From positions 1 to 5,214 of the forward strand of contig PIXS01000163.1 in NCBI GenBank assembly GCA_003096255.1: 5,214 nt of DNA. The letters run 5' to 3'. The notes under the pieces are model-generated. The model was not told the origin of the DNA. It saw only the letters and a program-made list of their open reading frames with translations, and made no database searches. Of this stretch, positions 1 to 5,214 are shown in pieces. Position numbers and translations under genes: made by a program. Position 1 is the first letter of the stretch. Each line of letters opens with the position of its first letter. The stretch comes from Candidatus Bathyarchaeum sp. GTDB taxonomy: Archaea > Thermoproteota > Bathyarchaeia > Bathyarchaeales > Bathyarchaeaceae.

Positions 1-27
1 CTTTTTCAGCCCTGGTGCATAACGACT

Positions 28-2907
28 TTGCCCGAGAGACCCAGAACTGTTTGCGACGGGTTTGTTAAACCCATCCGCAGGTTGATTTGGGAGAAAGGCT
101 TCAAAACCCCCACTGAAACCCAAGAAAAAGCTATACCTAAAATTCTTGAGGGAAAAAACGTTCTCCTCATATCCCCAACAGCCACTGGAAAGACTGAATC
201 AGCCTTTCTTCCAGTCCTTGACATGCTTCTTAGAACCCCTGAACGGAGACGGGGAATCAAAATCCTCTACGTAACCCCCTTGAAAGCCTTGAATAGGGAC
301 ATGCTTGAGCGTCTGGAATGGTGGTGCAATAACCTCGACATTAAACTGGCAGTCAGACACGGGGACACCGACACCAAAGAAAGAACCAGACAGTCAAGAA
401 GCCCTCCAGACATGCTGATCACCACACCCGAAACCCTCCAAGCCATACTGCCTGGAAGACTGCTGCGCCAGCATCTCAGTGCAGTCAGGTGGGTGATAGT
501 GGATGAAGTTCATGAGCTGGCGGACAGTAAGCGGGGAAGTCAGTTGTCTCTGGCCCTAGAGCGGTTACGTTGGGTAACTGGCAGAGAATTTCAGCGCATC
601 GGCTTATCGGCTACAATCGGTAGCCCTAGGAAGGTTGCCCAGTTTTTGGTCGGTGCTGAGCGTGAAGTTGAAATCGTGAAGATTACCTTGGCGCGGCAGA
701 TGGATTTGAAGATACTTTTTCCTCAACCTACACAGGAAGACTATGAGTTGGCGTCGTCATTGTTTACGCATCCTGCGGTTGCTGCACGTCTCCGTGTTAT
801 TCGTCGTTATATCCAAGACCACAGGTCAGTTCTCCTCTTCACGAACACCCGCTCTATTTCAGAGGTTTTGGCGAGCCGATTCAAGGTTTGGGACGTGAAC
901 TTTCCTGTTTCTATTCACCACGGCTCTTTAGCTAAGCCCTCTCGGATAGCTGCGGAGCGGGGACTAAAGAACGGCGAATTGAAGGGTCTAGTTGCTACCT
1001 CTTCTCTGGAGCTGGGCATAGACGTGGGACGTATCGACATGGTGATTCAATATATGAGTCCCAGGCAGGTTACGCGTCTCATTCAGCGGATTGGTAGAAG
1101 CGGACACAGGGTCGGACGCATTCCAAAGGGCATTATACTAACAATGGACTCAGATGACACCCTAGAGGCTATGGTTATTGCCCGCAGAACCATAAACGAA
1201 GAACTGGAGCCTCTAGAAGTTCCGCCAAAGCCCTACGATGTTCTTGCTCACCAGATTGCGGCTCTCCTGATGAAGCAGAAGCAGTGGAGCTTCAACGAAC
1301 TACATGACATATTCAGGAAGGCTTTCCCCTACGCCGACCTAACTGTAGGAGACATCGAAAACGTTCTGGATTATATGCATCGCCGTTTTCCACGGTTCGC
1401 GTGGGTTTCCGAAGAAAACAAACTGGTCACTAAACCCCAAAAAACAAAGCCACTATACGAATACTACTTTGATAACCTGTCTATGATTCCTGCAGAGAAG
1501 AAGTTTCTGGTCATCAACGACAATCAAGACTCTGCCGTGGGTGTGCTGGATGAAGCCTTCGTTGCCGAGTACGGTAAACCCAGCGTGAAATTCATTATTC
1601 AGGGACAACCTTGGCAGATTGTAAGCGTTTCCGGAGACCAAATTTTTGTGAAGCAGACTGAAGACCCAACTGGAGCCATTCCAAGCTGGAAAGGAGAAGA
1701 GATTCCTGTCCCCTATGCTGTGGCGCAAGAAGTCGGACAAATCAGAAGCTTCATAGAAGAACAGAACAAAAACGGCAAAACAGCCGCTGAAATCTCCACT
1801 GCCTTGTCTAAAAGATACCCTGCTGACCCAGAGACTATTGCAGTAGCAATCAGCGAAACTGTTGAGCAGGTTAGGAAGGGGTATCCTGTTCCCACTGATA
1901 AGCGGGTCTTGGTTGAGGATTGGGAGGACTTTGTTATCATGCAAACCAACTTTGGGTCATTGGCGAACAGGGCTTTGGCTCAGCTGCTGGGTCACATTCT
2001 GTCAGATCAGACTGGATACAGTGTCTTGGTTCAGCATGATCCATACCGCATATTCGTTAACACTATGGGCGCCGTCAACGCCGACCGCATAATTTCTGTT
2101 CTCGATTCCATGAAGAAGATGAGTGCCCCTGACATTCGCGATATCATGATTCGGTCTATAGTCAAGACTGGGCTCTTCAAGAGGCGTATGTTCCATGTTG
2201 CCAGAAGGTTCGGTGGCATTCAAAAGTGGGTTGACTTGAGCAGGGTGAGCCTCCGCAAAATGTTGGAGAGCTTCGAGGGCACAGCCATATATGATGAGGC
2301 TCTGAAGGAGATTTTCAGGAAAGACTTGGATTTGGAGCAAGCAATCAGCGTATTGGCTGCAGTTGGGGACGGCACCGTTGAAGTCATGAAAGTGGAAACT
2401 GTGGGGGATGCCTCTCCAATTGCACGGGTTGGAATAGAAAAAGTCAGCATGAAGACTGATTTGATTCCGCCTGAACGCATGAAACTTATTCTTGTCGAGT
2501 CAGCTAGGGCACGTCTCCTTAACGAAGTCAGAACTTTTGTGTGCACCAAATGCTGGGACTACCTGGAAATGATTCGACTAAATGATTTGCCTGAAAAGCC
2601 TGTCTGCCCCAAATGTGGCTCTCCAGCTTTAGGTGTTCTCAGAAGAGACGAGGATGGCGTCCAGTCATTGGTGGACAAACGAGGAGAAAAGCTGACAAAA
2701 AGTGAGACCAAAATTAACCGTCAAGCAGTTAGAACCGCTAGGCTAATTTCCAAGTATGGTAAACCTGCTGCCGTTTCCCTTTCTGGACGAAACGTACAAG
2801 TTTCTGATGCAGAAGAAATCCTGAAAAAAGAGAATACGCTTTCGAACCACTTCTTTGAACTAATCACAGAAGCTGAAAAAAAGTCACTGAAACGCAAATT
2901 CTGGTAA
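28..2907 (+). CDS. lhr: Lhr-type superfamily 2 ATP-dependent helicase (archaeal Lhr family, Zn-ribbon C-terminus)
   Basis: This is a predicted cytoplasmic ATP-driven helicase of the Lhr family, which unwinds or remodels DNA and RNA:DNA duplexes in repair and nucleic-acid metabolism. Seen in the 959-aa product: Q-motif-like PTETQ at 28-32; Walker A TATGKT at 51-56; TPLKAL at 83-88; TTPETL at 132-137; Walker B DEVH at 159-162; SAT at 194-196; HHGS at 297-300; motif V around ATSSLELGID at 323-332; and arginine-finger motif QRIGRSGHR at 353-361. A winged-helix-like segment (about 395-470) follows, then the Lhr-core beta region (about 477-573, with WKGE at 554-557), a helical region, and four cysteines (839, 842, 860, 863) forming a probable zinc ribbon. 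The length suits archaeal Lhr proteins; the long bacterial extension is absent. The start is TTG28, with no clear ribosome-binding site. The frame is open to base 1, so the true start may lie outside. Family assignment is firm; the archaeal subfamily is not decided. Confidence 0.95.
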   Translation: MPERPRTVCDGFVKPIRRLIWEKGFKTPTETQEKAIPKILEGKNVLLISPTATGKTESAFLPVLDMLLRTPERRRGIKILYVTPLKALNRDMLERLEWWCNNLDIKLAVRHGDTDTKERTRQSRSPPDMLITTPETLQAILPGRLLRQHLSAVRWVIVDEVHELADSKRGSQLSLALERLRWVTGREFQRIGLSATIGSPRKVAQFLVGAEREVEIVKITLARQMDLKILFPQPTQEDYELASSLFTHPAVAARLRVIRRYIQDHRSVLLFTNTRSISEVLASRFKVWDVNFPVSIHHGSLAKPSRIAAERGLKNGELKGLVATSSLELGIDVGRIDMVIQYMSPRQVTRLIQRIGRSGHRVGRIPKGIILTMDSDDTLEAMVIARRTINEELEPLEVPPKPYDVLAHQIAALLMKQKQWSFNELHDIFRKAFPYADLTVGDIENVLDYMHRRFPRFAWVSEENKLVTKPQKTKPLYEYYFDNLSMIPAEKKFLVINDNQDSAVGVLDEAFVAEYGKPSVKFIIQGQPWQIVSVSGDQIFVKQTEDPTGAIPSWKGEEIPVPYAVAQEVGQIRSFIEEQNKNGKTAAEISTALSKRYPADPETIAVAISETVEQVRKGYPVPTDKRVLVEDWEDFVIMQTNFGSLANRALAQLLGHILSDQTGYSVLVQHDPYRIFVNTMGAVNADRIISVLDSMKKMSAPDIRDIMIRSIVKTGLFKRRMFHVARRFGGIQKWVDLSRVSLRKMLESFEGTAIYDEALKEIFRKDLDLEQAISVLAAVGDGTVEVMKVETVGDASPIARVGIEKVSMKTDLIPPERMKLILVESARARLLNEVRTFVCTKCWDYLEMIRLNDLPEKPVCPKCGSPALGVLRRDEDGVQSLVDKRGEKLTKSETKINRQAVRTARLISKYGKPAAVSLSGRNVQVSDAEEILKKENTLSNHFFELITEAEKKSLKRKFW

Positions 2908-2910
2908 AAA
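2876..2910 (-). terminator. possible U-rich terminator of the radical SAM gene inside the helicase 3' end
   Basis: Read on the minus strand, the radical SAM transcript meets TTTTT at 2910-2906, 12 bases after its stop, and a run of seven T at 2882-2876. Both lie at or inside the end of the convergent helicase gene. Archaeal U-tract termination is plausible here. The tracts also encode lysine-rich and stop-adjacent codons of the helicase, so they may be incidental. Confidence 0.35.
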
Positions 2911-2922
2911 CTGTCTGTCCAG

Positions 2923-4527
2923 TTATCTGTTTTCGCGTAGGAATCGGTATATGAAGCGTATGGGCGCTGGACCCAGACTGATTTTTCCGTTTCTTTGGTC
3001 TCTTATCATGGCTGCTAAGTCGTAGTTGTAATCTTTTTTGCATTGCTCGATAAGTTTCTTGGCTTGTTTGGAGGCATAAGAGAACAGGAATTTCAGTCCA
3101 TATCCTTTGATTCCGCTGTTTGTTAGGAAATACTCTTGGAGTAGGGTCTGTCCCCAATCGATGTTGTGTTCCCAGCATTTCATGAAAAGCTCCGATTGTT
3201 TAGGTGTCATCTTCTCGACAGTGAAGGATTCAACTCTATCTTTTATTCCTCCCATCGAAACAAGAAACAGGGGAACAATCAAACTCTTGAACTTCTTAAG
3301 GTCCTCCAGCAGGTCAAGGGTTAAGTTAATGTCTTCATCTGTTTCTTTTGGAAAGCCGATAATCAGTGTAGCACATGGAACCCAATAGTTTTCTGCCATA
3401 ATCTCAAAAGCATTTATGACTACTTGTGGCCAGTCTTCAGGCTCGAAGGGCTTACATTTTCCCTTCATGTTTGCTTCAATCAGACGAGGGCTACCTGTTT
3501 CTAGTCCTGTTTGTCCGCTGAGCCATCCTCCCTTTTTGCCTGCCCCAAGGATATGGGAGATTTCTTCAACAACTTCTGGGGCGCTTGCAATCGAGGAGAG
3601 GGCAAAGTGGCTCATGGCAACCGCGTTGACTCCCGGATAGCTTCTGACTGTTTTGAAGAGATCTATTACGGCTGCTCCGTTCACTTCTAAGCCTTTAGCC
3701 TTGTATCTGAGCACATCCTCTGCATGTAGCAGGGGTCTTCTGCCAGCTCTGAGGTTGACTTTAACCTCCTTTAAGATGTCTTTTATTGGGAGGCAACGGT
3801 AACGCTGAAGAGTTGGGACACAGAACTCGCAGCCGCGCCCACATCCTCTGGCAACCTCAACTATTCCATCTATTGTTGCCTCCTTAATGAGCGGGATTTC
3901 TCCTGCCTCAGACACGCCGCCATGAACAACTTCTGGAAGGGGCTCTCCAGCAGCGGCTTTCGCAAAAAGTTGACCCACAGCCTTCTCTCCCTCTCCAATG
4001 ACTATGGCGTCTACTCCTAGTCTGCTTCGGGCTTCTCTGTTTTCAAGTTGCCAAGCTCCTGGACCTCCAACAATAATTTTGGGTCCATGTTTTTTGACTG
4101 CGGGGTGGCTGAGCAGTTCCTTGAATTTCAGGTTCATGTAGGCTTTGCCGTTGAAGACTTGGGTGAATGTGGAAGTGGCTGGAGCTATGCCTAGTGGGTC
4201 GGTTTCGGTGATTCCGATTACTTTTGTTTTGGAGCCTACAACTTTGTGGAGTTGTTCTGGGTGAGCAACAATAACGTCTTCCCTTTTGAAGCCGTAGTCC
4301 AGCAGGGCAGCTTCAATTTTTCTTGTTCCACAGGGAGCATATTTAACTGAGCCATCTGTGTTCACTGGAACCGATGGACAAAACGCCGAGAAGTACAACC
4401 AGTCAGGAAGTAGCCCTTTTGGGATACAGGCGCTGAAACCAAGAAAGATTCCTCCTTGGTACTCACTCATCAAGGTTCTGTCTGCAGTTAAAACAACCTT
4501 GTAGCCTTCGTTTGCCCCCTTCAGCAA
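2923..4527 (-). CDS. cobalamin-binding-domain radical SAM protein, substrate unknown
   Basis: This is a predicted iron-sulfur enzyme that cleaves S-adenosylmethionine to start radical chemistry. Members with an N-terminal B12 domain often methylate unactivated carbons. Seen in the 534-aa product: an N-terminal Rossmann-like region (about 9-200) with CGTRKIEAAL at 66-75, GIAPATSTF at 113-121, GGPGAW at 154-159 and GEGE at 178-181, which match the cobalamin-binding radical SAM layout. The cluster motif CGRGCEFC is at 229-236 (Cys229, Cys233, Cys236). GLETGS at 341-346 and GFPKETDED at 391-399 are later radical SAM core elements. A helical C-terminal part (about 430-534) has no further cysteine-cluster motif. 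No DxHxxG motif is visible, so cobalamin would be bound without a histidine ligand. The start is TTG4527, the first usable start after an in-frame stop, preceded by a strong ribosome-binding site; ATG4470 (residue 20) would cut into the first strand. It converges on the helicase gene and is divergent from the methyltransferase. Enzyme class is confident; substrate and product are unknown. Confidence 0.92.
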   Translation of the reverse strand: MLKGANEGYKVVLTADRTLMSEYQGGIFLGFSACIPKGLLPDWLYFSAFCPSVPVNTDGSVKYAPCGTRKIEAALLDYGFKREDVIVAHPEQLHKVVGSKTKVIGITETDPLGIAPATSTFTQVFNGKAYMNLKFKELLSHPAVKKHGPKIIVGGPGAWQLENREARSRLGVDAIVIGEGEKAVGQLFAKAAAGEPLPEVVHGGVSEAGEIPLIKEATIDGIVEVARGCGRGCEFCVPTLQRYRCLPIKDILKEVKVNLRAGRRPLLHAEDVLRYKAKGLEVNGAAVIDLFKTVRSYPGVNAVAMSHFALSSIASAPEVVEEISHILGAGKKGGWLSGQTGLETGSPRLIEANMKGKCKPFEPEDWPQVVINAFEIMAENYWVPCATLIIGFPKETDEDINLTLDLLEDLKKFKSLIVPLFLVSMGGIKDRVESFTVEKMTPKQSELFMKCWEHNIDWGQTLLQEYFLTNSGIKGYGLKFLFSYASKQAKKLIEQCKKDYNYDLAAMIRDQRNGKISLGPAPIRFIYRFLRENR

Positions 4528-4531
4528 TCGT

Positions 4532-4538
4532 ACCTCCT
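4532..4538 (-). promoter_or_regulatory. Shine-Dalgarno sequence of the radical SAM gene
   Basis: Read on the minus strand this is AGGAGGT, a near-perfect match to the archaeal 16S anti-Shine-Dalgarno. It ends 4 bases before TTG4527. It is the main reason for choosing the TTG start over the in-frame ATG 19 codons further in. The spacing is slightly short but workable. Confidence 0.8.
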
Positions 4539-4546
4539 GCCGTTCT

Positions 4547-4576
4547 AAATTAAAACTATGTCAGCATACAATTTAG
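4547..4576 (-). promoter_or_regulatory. candidate promoter region of the radical SAM gene
   Basis: On the minus strand this AT-rich stretch contains two TATA-like strings. CTAAATTG (about 4569-4576) would put the transcript start near 4547, leaving a short leader with the Shine-Dalgarno. TTTTAATTT (about 4547-4555) would put it almost at the start codon. Both are weak matches. The stronger AT-rich box at 4616-4625 could also be used in this direction with a longer leader. Confidence 0.3.
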
Positions 4577-4609
4577 CGCAAGCGGTTATTGAGTTTTCGG
4601 TTTTGTATT

Positions 4610-4625
4610 GAAAGTGATATATTTT
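4610..4625 (+). promoter_or_regulatory. candidate BRE/TATA promoter for the aKMT-like gene
   Basis: The purine-rich GAAAGT (4610-4615) resembles an archaeal BRE and is followed directly by GATATATTTT (4616-4625), a good TATA-like box. Transcription would start roughly 25 bases downstream, near 4645, giving a leader of about 50 bases that carries the Shine-Dalgarno. Two other TATA-like strings on the same strand are CATAAAAGG (4646-4654) and the palindrome CTTATAAG (4663-4670). The last would leave almost no leader, which sits poorly with the ribosome-binding site. The sequence alone does not decide which is used. Confidence 0.45.
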
Positions 4626-4630
4626 GCTTA

Positions 4631-4646
4631 GGTTTTCACGAAAACC
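4631..4646. repeat. perfect 6-bp inverted repeat in the divergent promoter region
   Basis: GGTTTT (4631-4636) and AAAACC (4641-4646) are exact reverse complements around the 4-base centre CACG. The repeat lies 5 bases after the best TATA-like box, where the aKMT-like transcript would begin. It could be a repressor operator or a small hairpin at the 5' end of the message. A 6-bp match in AT-rich DNA can also arise by chance, so the role is inference. Confidence 0.4.
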
Positions 4647-4682
4647 ATAAAAGGAAGGCTTGCTTATAAGACAAAACCAAAA

Positions 4683-4688
4683 GAGGAG
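4683..4688 (+). promoter_or_regulatory. Shine-Dalgarno sequence of the aKMT-like gene
   Basis: GAGGAG lies 6 bases before TTG4695, which is good spacing. It supports the TTG start. The ATG at 4690-4692 is in another frame, lies only 1 base from this site and reads just 14 codons, so it is not the start. Confidence 0.78.
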
Positions 4689-4694
4689 AATGCT

Positions 4695-5168
4695 TTGTTT
4701 CTTGCACCTTTTGTGGCTACGCCTACGCCAGTAGTTCGTCAGATGCTTATTTTGGCAGACCTCAAGCCTGGAGATGTCCTGTATGATTTGGGTTCTGGAG
4801 ACGGTCGAGCAGTCATAATGGCTGCCAAAGACTTTGGAGCAACATCTGTTGGCGTTGAATTAAGGGATGATTTAGCAAAAAGAGCCTTGGATAGCATTCA
4901 GAGGCTCGATTTGAGTGAGAAAACTTGCATCATTCAGAAGGACATCTTTACTGTTAACTTGTCCGAAGCTAACGTCGTTTTTCTGTACTTGACAACTAGT
5001 GCAAACGAAAAAATAAAGCCGAAACTGGAGGCAGAACTCAAGCCTGGAACACGAGTTGTCTCTCACGACTACGAAATTCTTGGATGGAAACCCCTGAAGG
5101 TTGATACCTTTTGCGAAAACCCTAAGCTAGGTTACCCCTCTCACACGCTCTATGTCTACAGGCGGTGA
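4695..5168 (+). CDS. aKMT-like class I SAM-dependent protein-lysine methyltransferase
   Basis: This is a small class I methyltransferase that very likely moves a methyl group from S-adenosylmethionine to lysines of cytoplasmic proteins. Seen in the 157-aa product: an N-terminal PFVATPTPVVRQML segment at 5-18; SAM-binding motif I YDLGSGDGR at 30-38; the acidic ribose-binding residue Glu55 in GVELRDD (53-59); motif II VVFLYLT at 94-100; and LKPGTRVVSHDYEILGW at 115-131. The first and last segments closely match my memory of Sulfolobus aKMT (about 160 aa), a broad-specificity lysine methyltransferase related to eukaryotic FAM173-type enzymes. That comparison is recalled, not computed. The length is full for this family and no truncation is seen. 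The start is TTG4695: a ribosome-binding site lies 6 bases upstream and an in-frame stop (4668-4670) rules out a much longer protein. The gene is divergent from the radical SAM gene and appears monocistronic, with a T-rich tract after the stop. Another substrate type is possible, but the PGTRVVSH block argues for the aKMT group. Confidence 0.9.
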   Translation: MFLAPFVATPTPVVRQMLILADLKPGDVLYDLGSGDGRAVIMAAKDFGATSVGVELRDDLAKRALDSIQRLDLSEKTCIIQKDIFTVNLSEANVVFLYLTTSANEKIKPKLEAELKPGTRVVSHDYEILGWKPLKVDTFCENPKLGYPSHTLYVYRR

Positions 5169-5176
5169 CTCGGTCC

Positions 5177-5193
5177 TTTTTTGTTTGTTCTTT
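5177..5193 (+). terminator. T-rich intrinsic terminator after the aKMT-like gene
   Basis: Eight bases after the TGA stop, the plus strand reads six T, then TTT, TT and TTT broken by single G or C bases. Archaeal RNA polymerase stops efficiently at U-rich tracts without needing a hairpin. The position directly behind the stop fits a single-gene transcript. No convincing stem precedes it. Confidence 0.6.
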
Positions 5194-5203
5194 GCGCGCT
5201 TCG

Positions 5204-5210
5204 TTTATAA
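5204..5210 (+). promoter_or_regulatory. TATA-like box at right edge, perhaps for the next gene
   Basis: TTTATAA at the window edge follows the T-rich terminator and matches an archaeal TATA box. It shares the string TTATAAG with positions 4664-4670 upstream of the aKMT-like gene. Whether a plus-strand gene follows cannot be seen. Confidence 0.3.
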
Positions 5211-5214
5211 GTAA

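Noticed and set aside
1453..1944. 163-residue minus-strand open frame inside the helicase gene
   Set aside because: It is antisense to the conserved Lhr-core region, shows no recognisable domain, and has no ribosome-binding site; the helicase frame explains the conservation.
2002..2340. 112-residue minus-strand open frame inside the helicase gene
   Set aside because: Shadow of the helicase coding frame with no recognisable motif.
2864..3178. 104-residue minus-strand open frame spanning the convergent junction
   Set aside because: It overlaps the radical SAM gene in another frame on the same strand and has low-complexity basic composition without domain features.
3107..3388. 93-residue plus-strand open frame opposite the radical SAM gene
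   Set aside because: It is antisense to the conserved radical SAM C-terminal half and has no motif or upstream signal.
4714..4729. Short tandem repeat of CTACGC
   Set aside because: Two copies only, explained by the Thr-Pro-Thr-Pro codons of the methyltransferase N-terminus.
4690..4734. ATG-initiated 14-codon open frame overlapping the start of the aKMT-like gene
   Set aside because: The Shine-Dalgarno ends only one base before this ATG and the frame stops at once. A leader peptide is possible in principle but nothing supports it.
1..5214. CRISPR array, tRNA, rRNA, insertion sequence or attachment site
   Set aside because: No spaced direct repeats, cloverleaf pattern, terminal inverted repeats or transposase motifs were seen; almost all bases lie in three intact genes.

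Overview
The window looks archaeal. It holds an archaeal-type Lhr superfamily 2 helicase, a small methyltransferase closely resembling the aKMT protein-lysine methyltransferases known from Sulfolobus, and a cobalamin-binding radical SAM protein. It also has AT-rich TATA-like elements, TTG start codons and a T-rich tract after the last gene. The moderate base composition plus an aKMT-like gene beside a B12-type radical SAM gene fits a mesophilic or moderately thermophilic TACK archaeon such as a Bathyarchaeia lineage. That placement is an inference from remembered family resemblance, not from a search.

Layout: positions 28-2907 (+) encode a 959-residue Lhr-type helicase, which may begin slightly upstream because its reading frame stays open to the left edge. 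Fifteen bases later comes the stop codon of a convergent gene, 2923-4527 (-), encoding a 534-residue radical SAM protein with an N-terminal cobalamin-binding-like domain. A 167-base divergent intergenic region (4528-4694) follows, with a Shine-Dalgarno sequence for each flanking gene, several TATA-like elements and a perfect 6-bp inverted repeat. Positions 4695-5168 (+) encode the 157-residue aKMT-like methyltransferase, followed by a T-rich probable terminator and a TATA-like element at the right edge that may serve the next gene. No rRNA, tRNA, CRISPR array, mobile element or long repeat was seen.

Function: Lhr helicases act on DNA or RNA in repair and RNA metabolism and are usually stand-alone genes. 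The two genes on the right both use S-adenosylmethionine and share a divergent promoter region. One probably methylates protein lysines; the other probably does radical chemistry, perhaps C-methylation, on an unknown substrate. Whether they work together is unproven. I found no new multi-gene system. The points most worth checking are the unassigned radical SAM enzyme, its pairing with the methyltransferase, the degenerate C-terminal region of the helicase, and patchy synonymous-codon usage along the window.
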